From Paramecium octaurelia (Eukaryota > Ciliophora > Oligohymenophorea > Peniculida > Parameciidae): a stretch of DNA of 64,000 nucleotides. The notes beneath the pieces are model-generated. The model was given only the letters and a program-made list of their open reading frames with translations, had not been told where the DNA came from and searched no databases. Made by a program: the position numbers and the translations under genes. Below, piece after piece: positions 11,967 through 25,865 of the stretch. Position 1 is the first letter of the stretch, and each line of letters begins with the position of its first letter. The stretch spans positions 127,453-191,452 of the forward strand of contig CAJJDP010000020.1 in assembly GCA_905182995.1 (NCBI GenBank). The letters are read 5' to 3'.

Positions 11967-13263
11967 ATGATGTGCAAAAGTAAGCATTTCTTCAGAGATA
12001 CTGAATATTTCATTTATGAATAGGAGAACTCCATTCAAATTGGAAAAGTATTTCTTATATACAAATAGTTAGAATGAGAAATAAATTAAGTACACAATAT
12101 AATTAGAGTTGTCAACTATAATTACTTGGGTTTATGGAGATCGAAATTGTTTCATTGGATTCAAATTTAGATGGAAATAGAAGATGAAAACAATGATTTT
12201 GGATTAACATAAATGTCTGAAACTTAAAAGCATTTTTGATGGAAAAGTCTCATATAATAATCTTGTCAAAATGTTTAATAGTGTAAAATCCGTCCGAGAG
12301 CAATCAAATAATACAGTAATATGAGGATTTTGAATGTTATTATAGATTCTACTGGTCCACAGCTGTATTGATCAAAGACCGTACTAGATGAAGGTGACAC
12401 CGAATAGTATCAATTATAATAAACTTGTATTGATGACATCTAATCATAGGACTTTATGTTGGAGTTAGATGTGTTAAGCCTTCAACACAAAAATATGATA
12501 TCGGTGTCACAATATTTCGTTGAAAATGATAAATTTCATATCATTTTTGAACATCTAGAAGGAAGGAGCTTGAGGGAGAGGATGAATTCGTAATACAAAA
12601 TGAAAAAAGAGGAAATTATAGTAGTTTTAAAAGTAGTTATCATTTTATTAAAAACAGTAACTTCTGAGCCTTCTAATCACCTTGCATAATAAGGGATATA
12701 TCTGTATGGAGTTGAATCAGGATAACATTTTCATATAGAAGGATGGCCGAATCATTTTGACAGAGTTTGGATATACTACTAAATTGGGAGAAATAATGAG
12801 GACTAAAAGAGGAACAAAAGATATTGACAACATCAACGATTTGACATTTCAACTTAACTTAGATTTGCATCAAAATAATGAGGAATTCGATAGATAATTT
12901 TGGTTTGCGTAAGACATATATTCCCTCGGGGAATTACTGCATGAAATGTAAGACAAAATATATATATACAATAGGTTAACTGGTAAAAGTCTGCAAAAAA
13001 CGATCTTTGATAAATATAGTGGATTTCAATCCAGTCAAAATACGATCTCAACTTTAAGAAAGAGAGTTGGACTTAGGAAATTATTGGATAGGATGCTAGA
13101 ACCTGATCCTCGAATTAGGATATCAGCAGAATAGGCTCTTTACTTTATTAAGGATATGGAATTCGGAGATGATTCGTTTGTTGACTTTTCTGATTAAGAT
13201 GAAAGGAATAATTATTAGGAAGTTTATTAATTTATTTCAAAAGTATGTCTTTAGAATCTCTGA
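11967..13263 (+). CDS. Pseudokinase, tandem paralogue of the upstream kinase
   Basis: The N-terminus (MMCKSKHFFRDTEYFIYEQE) aligns with that of the preceding kinase, and exon layout is similar: introns of 25, 30, 23 and 25 nt give one continuous frame to TGA 13261-13263. The kinase fold is recognisable: LEREL-type helix C region (MLELDVLSLQHKNMI), hinge region HIIFEHLEGRSLRERM, F-helix DIYSLGELLHEM and the C-lobe motif EPDPRIRISAEQAL. The catalytic residues are gone. HRDLKPDN of the sister is here CMELNQDN (about 12700-12723), so the HRD Asp is Glu within a changed loop, and DFG is EFG (LTEFGYTT near 12754). No VAVK-type lysine could be placed. It is probably a regulatory pseudokinase. Confidence 0.8.
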
Positions 13264-13377
13264 TATATATATAAACTAATTGATTTTCATTTTGTAATAC
13301 ATATATATATATATAAAAAATTGAGATGGTATAATTAAATATTATTATATGATGAATATTGTACTAAAATAGGATGC

Positions 13378-14016
13378 TCATGATCTATAGAGGTTTGGTC
13401 TTTTTGCCTTGAACACTGTTCTGAATTTTTTGTGGCTGGCTCTTGGAACAGTTTTCACAATTGGGAATTTGATTGAATCACCCTAACATTATTATCATTT
13501 GATACTCTATATTGATTAGTTTTTCCTCTCTTGATGTCTGCACTCTTAGTTAAGACTGAGGTTCTGAGGATGTGAATAGTTTATGGTTGGGCTCTGTGAT
13601 TTCCTGCCATTTCTTGATCTAAAAGAGAAGTCAATGCAAGTATTTACATAATTGTGAGACAGCTCCATTTAAAGTGGTGTCTCTGAATTCCTTGTACATG
13701 TTATGAATAGTTGTTCTAGATTAGTATTTGAGCACGATTCCGTAAGTTTTAACATTGGTGTCTCTTCTTTCGAATAATTCTTAAACTGCTAAGATCTAAC
13801 CATGAGATGGTCTGAGCTTATTCAATCTTCTCAAATTCCACCTAGCCATTTTAATTTAAGCAATACCAGAATCTGCTTTTTGCAGCAACTGTATTTCTAG
13901 CAAAGATTCTCATGCTGATAACCTTTGGATTTGGATCTTCTTTTGATGGGAGTCTTCTTCCAGAAACCAAATATTATCTGGTCTACACAATAATTGCATT
14001 AATATTTTACTTTCAT
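13378..14016 (-). CDS. RPL18A: 60S ribosomal protein eL20 (L18a)
   Basis: A structural protein of the large ribosomal subunit. From the ATG at the complement of 14014-14016 the spliced protein reads [18 protein letters not shown], then [71 protein letters not shown] and [14 protein letters not shown] to TGA. This follows eL20 along its length (MRIFA...KSRFWY, HNMYREYRD, KIKFPL, KRPNTF). Four introns (28, 25, 29 and 23 nt) keep the frame; the first lies two codons after the start. Length is normal for the family. Confidence 0.93.
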
Positions 14017-14104
14017 TTGGAGCGAGTTATCTTATGGATCCTAAGCTGAGTTTTTAACCATTTTGTATATATTTTAAAAAAAGATTTAATTTATCAAGTA
14101 ATTA

Positions 14105-14951
14105 TCATAAACAATAGAATGCATAATTTGCTTTGCAGCTATTATTCTGAAAATTGGGCAAACTATTCTTGATAAGATGATCAATTAGTTGAACAGTTTC
14201 TTAATGTCTATAGAATTTGTCATTTTCATGATTTCTGAACATTTCAATGTTTCTCATTATGGTATCACCTACAACAAAATGCATATTAGCAATCTTTATT
14301 TTTGAATTGCTTTTAATATATTCTACAATTTAGTTTCTCATTCTAATTATATTTCATATCTTATTACTTTTCAGCCCTTTGTTCTGGACCCATGAGAGAA
14401 GGACCTAAATTTAATTTCTTAAAATGCTGTTTCGTCTTGACTTTCAGATCCTCCAAATATTTCAACTGCTTGACTCTGATTTATAATTGTTGCATATCCT
14501 AATTGGTTCTATCAATCAGTTCCTTCAGGTTCAACTATTGCAAATCTTGAGTTGAGCCATTCCTAAAGAGATCCTGTAATTTTTAATTAACATTTTGAAG
14601 ATTAGCTGGAGCATACACAAATAGATGACATAATCTAGAGTTGTCATCGTCAATTAATAATATCTTATTGATAAAATTATCAACTTCAATGACAATCGAC
14701 GGATCTGAGTATAGGATGTCGATATAAAAGTAATTAAACACTTTATTTTGGATTTTAAATAGATTTTGGATCTTTGATATGTTGACCCACAAGTTGTTCT
14801 TGTTCAACTCACTACTTAGGGTCTCTTTGGAATGATAAGTTTTAGGTGAATAAATGCAATCAAACCAGTCGATTTGAGTACTCTGAAGTGAATTGAGTTT
14901 CTGATTTGGATTTAATTGTAACACCAATATCGATTCAGTCCTGATCTTCAT
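14105..14951 (-). CDS. Uncharacterised protein with coiled-coil segment
   Basis: I do not recognise this protein. It starts MKIRTESILVLQLNPNQK (ATG at the complement of 14949-14951). A roughly 120-residue N-terminal part has alternating hydrophobic residues (FNYFYIDILYSDPSIVIEV, NKILLIDDDNSRLCHLFVY). It then becomes a Gln/Leu-rich helix (LQQLNLKELIDRTNQDMQQL). A 25-nt intron after GPEQRAEK leads to a C-terminal segment MRNQIVEYIKS...TIMRNIEMFRNHEN, ending NYAFYCL at TGA (complement of 14105-14107). It lies between eL20 and another unknown minus-strand gene. No domain assigned. Confidence 0.6.
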
Positions 14952-15130
14952 TATAAATTGCTTATTGTTTAAAGGCTTTATCTATGGATTTTGAGAGTTA
15001 CCAAAATAAGTACCGTTGTATTCGCCGAACAGCTATCATAATATTTAAATATACAAGGTTATAACTTATTATACATATCTTGTTGAATTGACACAAATTT
15101 CTGAAACCTTTATATAAAATAAACACATCT

Positions 15131-15572
15131 TCAGCCTCTACATTTAAATTGATAATTTGAAATGAAAGGGAATTTAAATTACTCTATCTAATTTAACTAT
15201 TGTTACTTTCTTTCTGATTCAAGATTCGTGGGGGAGGTTTATGCATGAATCAACTTTCTTAATTGTTATTTTGGTCTGGGAATGAACTTAGGTCTTTTAA
15301 GAATTATGTTGGTTGGTTTTGATATTTATGGCAATTCTGTAACCTCATTTACAGAAAAAGTTCTACTGGTGATTCCTTTATCTTCACTCTAATTCTAAGA
15401 TTATTATTATTTTGACTAATATGAAATCCTCGAATTTCTTGTTGCTGCATTAATAAGATTAAGAAGTCTTACAAGTTGAATAATTTCTTATTGGAGCATT
15501 CTTTGTTATCAGCATTCCTGATAATTCATCCTGTCTTTTGGGATATTGTTTTTTTTTTGAAATGCTCAACAT
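15131..15572 (-). CDS. Uncharacterised basic, low-complexity protein
   Basis: I do not recognise this protein. From ATG (complement of 15570-15572) it reads MLSISKKKQYPKRQDELSG. A 28-nt intron starting GTAAGACTTCTTAATC follows after NYST, and the frame then continues STRNSRISYQSKQQQSQNQSEDKG and ITSRTFSVNEVTELPQ through a basic segment ILKRPKFIPRPKQQLRK to TGA (complement of 15131-15133). The intron boundary joins two frames that are each closed by TGA when unspliced, which supports the model. About 133 residues, rich in Ser, Gln and Lys; probably largely disordered. Confidence 0.6.
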
Positions 15573-15733
15573 AATTATTTATAAATGGAATACAAATTAT
15601 TATTGTTAAATAATGAATAAAATTAAATTTCCATTCCAAAACACACTGCTTTAGCAAATTCTTCTTCCTTTTTATCAATGCACCAACAAGAATATTTGTT
15701 AAAATTAAATTTAATCAATTTAAAAAAATCCAT
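15566..15733 (-). CDS. Possible small protein overlapping the next gene
   Basis: A frame of about 55 codons begins at ATG near 15733 (complement) and reads MDFFKLIKFNFNKYSCWC, then IDKKEEEFAKAVCFGMEIQ. Its TGA falls within the start region of the minus-strand gene that ends at 15572, so the two would overlap by a few bases in different frames. The charged middle looks protein-like. No family is recognised and no intron is needed. Confidence 0.35.
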
Positions 15734-15987
15734 AATATATGTTCCTTTGTAAAATAGTTATTTATGCAATAATTAAGTATCAAGCCTTTCCCTTTGGAAG
15801 AGATAAGTAAAATGCTGTGTGCAATTGATTATTATTGTAATTAATTGAGATGCTTAATAAATATTACTTAATCTAGTATAAATTAATAAAGATCTTACAT
15901 TAAAAAGATTTATTCAATATTAATGATACACATTATTTACAACATTATCACACAATAATAATTAATAAGTTACTTACAAATTCAAAA

Positions 15988-18046
<2,059 letters not shown>

Positions 18047-18286
18047 TGAATTAAAGTTAATTAATAGTATATATAATCACTCAATTCTTCATATTGTTAA
18101 CCTTCATTCTAGAGGAGAAAGGAATATAATAATAGTTGTACAGATACTTTGAAAACATTGATTAAGTATTAATGGATAACTTTGAGATCTGGGAACTTAC
18201 AGTTTTAAGACATATTAGAAGTAATTTAAAAGTGAAAGTTTTATTAGTTATTTATAATAACAATATAATTTGAATGATAATTGTAA

Positions 18287-19404
18287 TCATTTTTTAGCCT
18301 TTTTCTTTTTCTTCGACTTTTTTTTCTTGTTCTTTCTTCTCTTTCTTTTCTTTGTCACCTTTTTGATTTCTTCAAGAATTGCATTTTAAATTTCAATAGG
18401 AACTTCAAGTCTGCAAACTGTTTTGTACATTTTGATACACTCCAGGAATTTCTTTGCGGCTATTTAATAAATATCATGATTACAATCATCATACAAAGCA
18501 TTTCCTCTAAAATCATACACTTGGATAGAATTATTTTTAGTTAATACTTCACATATTTTTTCAATAAGAGGGACATCTTCAGACTCACCAAATTGATTAT
18601 TGGCTATATTCAATTCCTCTAACCATTCATTAGTCTCTAGAGCTCTAAACAACTAATACACACTAAAATGAATTCATCAATTACCCCTGATTTCTCAAAT
18701 AATTTCCCTCTAAAAATAAATATCTTAAATCGCAATCAACAAAAGATAAAATGTCCTAAATATACTTAACGCTTTCTAAATCTAATCTACAATAGTTTAA
18801 TGACAATTTTCTAATTGTTGCTTAAGAATATAAAAAATAAGAGTTTACTATTCATTTCCAATCCCTTGCTTAATTCTTTCATTCCCTCGCAGCCAATATA
18901 ATTAAAGTCAAGAATGAGTTCTTATAATGGAACCTTGAAAGCAGGTGACAAGGCATAACCGAGATGGATGCAACCTTGTGGAGTGATTTCATTTTCTGTC
19001 AAATCCAATACTTTAGTATTCTACGCTTTTTAAATATAATTGGCCAAATATTTGACACCTTCATTATTGTTTAATCCGAGACCAGCTTTCACTAACCAGA
19101 TGTTGGCCAAATGCTTGTAACTATTTTTGAATATATTAATTTACTTTAGATCCATTAATGCCTCAAAAATACCTCTAATTGCATTGGGCCCGATTTCTTC
19201 GATAATATGAAGCTAAATTTGAGTGTTATGAATTACAGTAGTTAAATGCTCTTGATTTTCTATTGCTTATGCAACTGCTTAAACAAATATTTTGTTTTGT
19301 GCCACTCCAAGACTTTAGATCTTTCTATTGTAAAATCTCATAATTTGGGTAGTGGATTCATCATTATCCTCTCCTTTTTTGCCTTTCTTGCCCTTTTTGG
19401 ACAT
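18287..19404 (-). CDS. Leucine-rich repeat (RNI-type) protein with lysine-rich tail
   Basis: From ATG (complement of 19402-19404) the protein starts MSKKGKKGKKGEDNDEST. It then shows LRR/RNI-type repeats: WLVKAGLGLNNNEGVKYLAN, TKVLDLTENEITPQGCIHLG, QELILDFNYIGCEGMKELSK, CRLDLESVKYIQDILSF and ELNIANNQFGESEDVPL. Two introns (28 nt starting GTAAACTCTTATT and 22 nt starting GTAATTGATGAAT) are needed. The C-terminus is a run of Lys/Arg (about 30 residues) ending at TGA 18287-18289. The repeats are of the ribonuclease-inhibitor/RanGAP kind, a protein-interaction fold; the lysine tails at both ends suggest contact with nucleic acid or acidic partners. Specific role unknown. Confidence 0.75.
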
Positions 19405-19500
19405 GAAATATATATAATAAATAAATTATATATTAATCTTTAACCACAATCCTGTGTGAATTATTAAAAGACATTGAACTATATCGACACAAAATAAATA

Positions 19501-20150
19501 TCATAACTCTTGATGTTTTAAAAGATAAAACTTAATCTTATAAATATCATTTGGCAATCCTTCTTAGAACTATTAGTCCATGATTTAGAACCCGCATTAC
19601 TTGATTAAATTCTAGTATATTCTGTCAGATCTAGTAATCGACGCGTCTTCTTCATCATATTAATAATCTTGAGATGAAATATTCTCCTTTAAAATAATAG
19701 GAGACTTCTTGTATTTTGAGAGCATGTTACAAAAGTCTTAATCTGTAAGATACATACTAATCCACTAGATCCAGATGCAATCATAATGAGTTTAAGGTTC
19801 AAATTCTTCTACTGACATTTGATAATATTAACAATTGAATTTGCTGAGCTTTCTCTTAGATTCATTTACAAATTTTGCTTCCCTCTCAACTAAATGTATC
19901 TATAATCAAGGAGATCTCTTACTTCCTTAAAATATTTTGTAAATAATTATTCGGATATTCTGCCTACTCCTGCTCCTAATTCCAAGAGAGTGTTAAATTA
20001 TTGGATGTTCTTTAAGAGGAACAATTCTGACTGTTAAATGTCTACATTATTTATTTCATCATATCCACCCAACATGCTACTATTGGTAATGGATTGTTTA
20101 GCCCAAAACTACTTGTTGATTTCTTTCATGGATTGTTTTGCAAAATTCAT
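19501..20150 (-). CDS. NTMT1: Protein N-terminal methyltransferase, NTMT1/METTL11A family
   Basis: A SAM-dependent enzyme that methylates alpha-amino groups of proteins exposing an X-Pro-Lys type N-terminus. The protein starts MNFAKQSMKEINKQFWAKQ and contains the family signature SMLGGYDEINNVDI, SAM motif I LELGAGVGRISEQL, the catalytic-region HYDCIWIQWISMYLTDQDF and a C-terminal IYKIKFYLLKHQEL. A 23-nt intron follows KYFKE. Human NTMT1 has MLGGYGHISSIDI, LDCGAGIGRIT and DVIWIQWVIGHLTD at matching places. The frame is open upstream, and a further 27-nt intron could add MSNSWRSIVYNYHSLY, but that start would overlap the start region of the divergent gene, so I prefer the internal Met. Confidence 0.88.
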
Positions 20151-20213
20151 TTAATATTATTTTATGTAATCATTATCTGTGAAAAATACAAAATATCAAA
20201 TACAATATAGAGA

Positions 20214-20903
20214 ATGGTAATTATATACAATAGATCTCCAGGAGTTACTCATGTCATCAGAAAAGACTAAGCGAAATAACTAATAGGAAAAGTAGCAATG
20301 ACTCGAATTACATCAATATAATTGAATCTAGTAGAAGGAATAAATTTTTTAACTCAAGAAGGAAAGAAATTAAAAAACAAGAAGAAATTCTATCTTAAAA
20401 TAGAAAGTTACTTACTAAAATAGTGAATATCAAGTCTAGTTTCTATCGTTCGGTTATATATTGATCTAGTTTAATAGTCATCTAGATAATCCATCAGTAG
20501 CAATGGTTCTAAATTATCAGCCAGATCAATTGAATTAAAACAAAAGAATATTTAACGTATCAGAGACAATCAAGTTAATAGACAAAAGATATCTTAAATG
20601 TGTATTAGCTGATATAATATTTCAGTAAGTCAACTTTCAAGTCTATACCAACAGAGAGGACCAGCCGAGATTCGCTTCGAAGACCCATATATCAAATAGA
20701 GGATGTTTACAAAAAATAGAAATGTCTTCAAGTCTCAAAAATAAGTCAAGTACGATTACTATCCTTTCCTTCTGTGAGAAGCAGTAATAAGTCCAAGATT
20801 TCGAATTCAGATAACAAGGCCATTGCCTATACGTTACCCACAATCAAAAAACCAAACTAATAAATCATAGCAAGGATGCTAAAAGATAAATTGAATAATA
20901 ACT
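20214..20903 (+). CDS. Uncharacterised basic, serine-rich protein
   Basis: I do not recognise this protein. ATG 20214-20216 is followed at once by a 17-nt intron (20217-20233), then ISRSYSCHQKRLSEITNRK, NIIESSRRNKFFNSRRKE and IKKQEEILSQNRKLLTK. Introns of 22 nt (GTTCGGTTATATATTG near 20451) and 26 nt (GTGTATTAGCTGAT near 20600) lead to STFKSIPTERTSRDSLRRP and LLSFPSVRSSNKSKISNSD and finally MLKDKLNNN with TGA near 20901. About 195 residues, strongly basic and probably disordered. It is divergently arranged with the NTMT1 gene about 60 bp away. A long alternative frame across the same region is listed under rejected. Confidence 0.55.
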
Positions 20904-21018
20904 GATTACTTATATTAATGAATAAATATTTAAGAAAAACAATTAGATTGAACAAGAAAAATCATTCTTCTACCAAAACCCAAGTCAATTCACGATATTT
21001 CAATCTCAACTAAACTCA

Positions 21019-23087
21019 ATGAATACAGATAAAGTGTTAAAAGAGATTTTAAGATAAATATAGAATCAGAAATATATAAAAAATACAGAAATTCTAATTT
21101 CCTGTCTCAATCATCAAAGAAACAGAATTTGATTGTTTATCCAACCTAAGGTTTAATAACAAAAAATGAGATTCAAAGTTGATTATATGAATGAATTTTT
21201 TCCCTCTAAAATATTATTAAAAGCAGAAATGATTTGATTATGATATCCACCTAAAATAATGAATAATTTATTTTTATTCTAATCATATACTTACTCCTAT
21301 TAAGTTAGTCTATAAAAAGTAAGAACTCGATTTTGATAGATTTTTGCCCAATAATATTTTATCTTCCTACTTCTCTTCATATACTCTTTCAACATATTCC
21401 AACATTGACTCTAATAGTAAGATATTAATTAGTTTGATTTAGAAGTTAAAAACTAATGGATTGATTCAAATTTGAATAGAACTTTAAATATAATTTATTA
21501 AATGAATAATTATACGAAAATTATTCCAAATCGATAATTCCCCAACAAATTACTTACACAAATTCATACTCTTGAGCCCTAATAAATTAGACTCATAATC
21601 TAAAAGGAATTTTTACAAGGAAAGCTATGCCTGGATATTTAAAATTATGTCTTAGTCCAAACACCAGATTAATTATATTCAGAATTAGTTTTATTTTGGT
21701 TTCTCAGAAAGGAAATCCCTTTAGAAAGTGCTCAAATCTTTTTAAGCCAGAGTAACCCTAACTACTTTCCATTCCAACTCATGTAATATTTTATTAATCC
21801 ATAAATCAAATTACCTCTTCTAAGATTAATATTTAATACACAGAATATTTAATTCCTTAATTCATCATTAGATACAGTATCGATGAGTTTCTAAACTAAA
21901 AAGGAAGTCTCATCTCTACTACTTAGTTTTGATGAATAAATACAATAGGCTGAAATAGATTTGATTTTATGCAATTATCCTAAATTGAGCCTCTTGGTTT
22001 CTTATCATTTAAGAATCAATCCAAAATTCGAGGAGTTCAGTAGTTTTGACACCAATTTAATAGCTATTACAATAAAAAGGTCACAAACAATTAACAAAGG
22101 CATTGAAACTCTGCTTAATTACTTATTATAATGTGATGATAAGAAAAGCATAGTTGACATCTTAATTTAATTGAACTTTTAGAATGACACAGTTCTAAAT
22201 TTAGGAATCTTAAAGTCTCCCGAAGAAGTATAATTCAAAGAAGAATACATATTTTTTGAGAAGTGGACCTAAACTAAAAGTTTTAATGAAAAAATATGGG
22301 GCAGATTCACATCTTTAGTAAATCAAAAGATGATCAAGCTTGATGATCAAGAATTTACAGTCAACAATCTTAATTTTGCATAACCACTTCTCATAAAAGC
22401 ATTATTTTCTTTGGTTAAAAGACACACAAGCAATTTCATTATAGAGAATGCTATTAATAAGGAAATCAAAATAAAATAAGCCCTATTTTTAGATTATCCA
22501 GATTTCTTTAAAATATTTTTTATTGACTACACTTCATTGTTGGATCCAAATTATAATATGTAAATATTTAAGTAGAATCTTAGGTTAATTTTGGAATCCT
22601 TAAACGTCATCCTTACTCACATTGAAAGAACTGCTAAATAGCCAATAGTATAACATTTGGTAATTTTGTAAATATATCAAATTAGAAATTGTTACTTTGT
22701 TAATTTTTAGTTCAATGTATCTCCAAGATGGTGAATCCATAGAAGATTGAGATCAGCATTTATTAATTTATCCAATAATTACTTGCTAAGGAGAAGAATT
22801 TGAATTTTTAATTTGCAGCTTCACTCAAGTTAGATTAAATTGAAAAAGCTGTAAAGCATATCGATTGTCTATTTTTGTTGTTATCTGATTTGGATTTACT
22901 GTAATCGAAATTACGAGATAAGGAGCGTTTTTACTTATTTTGTAAATGTCTCTAGCTAAAACATAAAAGTGAACTTTTGGATAAACCGTTAGAGAACTAT
23001 TAAAATGAAAAGCAGTTGAAACATAAATATAATACCAATTTAATAATGAAAAAGAAGGAGGAGAGAGTGATTGCCCAGTTATTTTGA
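21019..23087 (+). CDS. Large uncharacterised helical protein
   Basis: I do not recognise this protein. From ATG 21019-21021 it reads MNTDKVLKEILRQIQNQK, then (16-nt and 20-nt introns) ILISQTEFDCLSNLRFKVD. The joining near 21205-21300 is unresolved: three fragments lie in different frames. From ELDFDRFLPNNILSSYFSS a 35-nt intron leads to a long open frame, NNYTKIIPNRQFPNKL through WFLRKEIPLESAQIF, LLLSFDEQIQQAEIDLIL and IWGRFTSLVNQKMIKLDD. After a 26-nt intron at GTAATTTTGTAAATAT it ends HIDCLFLLLSDLDLLQSK ... ERVIAQLF at TGA 23085-23087. Overall it is leucine-rich and alpha-helical, like a solenoid scaffold. No known domain was identified. Confidence 0.55.
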
Positions 23088-23270
23088 ACTTCTAACTTGT
23101 GTATTAACTATAAGTATATTGTTATATTTGATAATAATAAATGACAGCAGTTATAGAGGAGTTTAATAAATAAATGGTAGGAAGGTAATGTTATATGCTA
23201 CCTGTAAAAAGATGCATAATAAGTTTTATTTATATAAATATTATATTATCTATACGTTAAATAAATTTAT

Positions 23271-24864
23271 ATGAAAATCAACCAGCCTTTTTAGGTTTTT
23301 GTTCGTATACGATCCCATTCAGATTCTACTAATCCAATCGAAGTTGTCAATGAAAATATCGTAACTATAAAATTTGAATGATTAGCTTAGAATATCCAAT
23401 AGAGAAATGAGCTTTTAGAAAATCTTTACTGAAAACGATTCCAATTTATCCGTTTATGAAGGAGTATTATTGTTTAATTTAGTAGACTTTATCGAAATTT
23501 ATAAGCAAAATATTTGAAGGGTTCAATATGACAGTGTTGTGTTATGGAATGACAGGATCTGGCAAGACTCATACAATGTTTGGGAACTCATAGGTAAAAT
23601 TAAATGATAAATAAAAAAGGATCATTATGGCATTGTGTATTAAGCAGTTAAGGAACTATTTCAACTGAAGAAAAATGGATTTATAAAAATTAGTTTTTAT
23701 GAAATATATAATGAATAGATTATTGATTTGTTAGATTAAAGTTCATAGAATTTGTAGGTGTAGGAAGATAAGAATGGGGACACTTAGATTCCAGGCTTAT
23801 CCTAATAATGCATAGTTGATGAAGACCATCTAGTGTAATTGATTTAATAAGCACAAAAACGAAGATAATTGGCTTCAACTGCTAGTAATTAATATTCTTC
23901 TAGATCACATGCTATCGTCTAGATACAAGTAGTCAATTACGACGAGAAAAAGAATATCAAATATGATGGCAAATTAATTCTGGCTGATTTGGCAGGTAGT
24001 GAAAGATGTTATAACTACAAAAACGGAGGAACATAGAAGATATAATAGGAGGGTTAAAACATTAATAAATCTCTATTGGCTTTGGGCCAATGTATTATGA
24101 TGTTAAATCAAAGCAAATCACACATTCCATATAGAAATTCTAAATTAACGAGAATTCTGAAATAATCTCTAAGTGGTAATTCTATGACTCTTTTTATTGC
24201 ATGCATAAGCAAATAATATAGTGAGGAAACTGAAAATACATTGAAATATGCTCAATAAGCATGTGCTATCAAAACATCATTAACTTAAGCAATGACTTCA
24301 ATAAAGATGGAACAGCCTAAGCGATCAATATCAATAGAAATATAGAATTTAGAGTAATAATTGAATAGTTATTTTGTCATTAATAATGGGTTACATAAAA
24401 ACTTAAATACATTATATTAGAATGTGTAGAAGGAATAGGAAACTAAGGTTATTGTTTAAAATGTAGAATAATAAATAGCATCAAATATGAGAAAGCAGAA
24501 ATTAATAATAAATCAGATCAAAGGACTTATTGTTGAAAAAGAAAACTAAGACAAATCATTCACATATCGAGGATCAGAGGTTAGATTTTGTGATCTGAGC
24601 AATAAGAGCTCAATAATTTCGTAAATCCAACCTCATACTGCTGATTAGAGTTGTCAAACTGAAAGAGTTTAAGATCCAATTTATTTTGATGTAAAACATG
24701 GACGCAACAATTCCTAATAAACACCCAATACTATTGAGATTCACAAGATTCCAGAATCCAAACGATTTTCAAATCCATTTCTTAGTACGATGGTGTAAGA
24801 AGAATAAACTAAAAAGGATATTTTATAAGATAGAACCAATAGATTCAAGATCAAAATAAAATGA
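23271..24864 (+). CDS. Kinesin motor protein with N-terminal motor domain
   Basis: A microtubule motor ATPase. ATG 23271-23273 starts [18 protein letters not shown]. After a 25-nt intron comes [18 protein letters not shown] and, after a 19-nt intron, [19 protein letters not shown] with the P-loop [11 protein letters not shown] 26-nt intron follows GNS. Switch I is [12 protein letters not shown] and switch II is [15 protein letters not shown]; the relay and neck region shows [33 protein letters not shown] and NTLKYAQQACAI. The tail of about 180 residues is Gln/Asn-rich with little predicted coiled coil. The stop is TGA 24862-24864. All nucleotide-binding motifs are intact; the subfamily is not clear from the motor alone. 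Confidence 0.93.
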
Positions 24865-25053
24865 CTTATTTGTCTATACTTTTTATTATTAGTAAAGAAT
24901 GTTTCATTATTATTCGTGGGTGTTTCAAAGGAAATGCAAGGTTTCATGTTATGGACTTGTATTTTATAATAACTTGTTATACAAAATGATTTAATACAAA
25001 TTTATTATTATTATATATTATTTCTTTTCTGTATACAAATCAACTTATTGCTC

Positions 25054-25816
25054 ATGTAGGAAACTAACAAAGGCAGAACTTGCAAACAAAGAAGCTCAGT
25101 TCACACAAAAGATTAGAAAATAAAGACTGAAAGGTTTTCATTATCAAATATCATTGAAATATAGACGTAGTCTGAATGTTGATATGAATAATTATACGCC
25201 TAAGTAACCCAAATGGGCTGAAAAGACTATTAAAAATATGAACAGATGTTCCTTTACAGATCTTAGTGAATAAGATAAGAGGGGATCTATGAGCACCGTA
25301 GCTACATTAACAACAATGAGCACCGATTTTTATGTTTAAGATGACGATCCTATTGAAGAGTAGACATCTTCAAGCGATGAGTCATAAAGCAACGTAAAAT
25401 TTAAAACAGAAATGTGCAAAAATTGGAGTATGTTGGGTAGATGCAATTATGGAAATAAGTGTCAATTTGCACACGGTTAAAATGAGAAGATAAATCGATA
25501 GTGTAATTAGAAATACAAATCCAAACTCTGTCGATCTTTCCATTAAGATTATGTATTAAACACTTATTATTAATTTTAGGTCTGCTTTTATGGAGCTAGA
25601 TGCTAATTTATTCATGAGAGTAGAAGTGTTGACCAGATTCGAAAGGATTTCAAATCTTAGACATCCTTTTATTAGCCTTCTTCAAACTAATTGAGATTGA
25701 AATCTTTTCAACTCATAACAAGCGATTGGAAACAAGAAATTCCATTGCAAGAATGTTTTCAGCTTTGGAAGACTAAATTATTATTATAGATCAACATATC
25801 TTCAAGTAGTGATTGA
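25054..25816 (+). CDS. Tandem CCCH zinc-finger protein (tristetraprolin/TIS11-like)
   Basis: Likely an RNA-binding protein. From ATG 25054-25056 ([19 protein letters not shown]), a 31-nt intron leads into a Ser/Thr/acidic region, then [20 protein letters not shown] and QFAHG, which is a C-x8-C-x5-C-x3-H finger with the KTE(L/M)C lead found in tristetraprolin proteins. The second finger [20 protein letters not shown] with QFIH is completed only when a 27-nt intron is removed between HQDY and VCFYG, which confirms that splice. The linker between fingers is about 18 residues, as in TTP. The C-terminus is unremarkable and ends at TGA 25814-25816. TTP-type fingers bind AU-rich elements in mRNA 3' ends and promote decay; that role is inferred here. 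Confidence 0.88.
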
Positions 25817-25865
25817 AGATTTTGTTAAGGTTTATGATTATTTATTTATAATTTAATATATTAAA

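Noticed and set aside
20460-21110. Long single frame (LIQFNSHLDNPSVAMVLNYQ...) open across two adjacent genes
   Set aside because: With one stop codon and many TAA/TAG read as Gln, long chance frames are common. The alternative with clean 22-nt and 26-nt introns gives a shorter, more consistent protein in the first gene and a proper ATG for the second.
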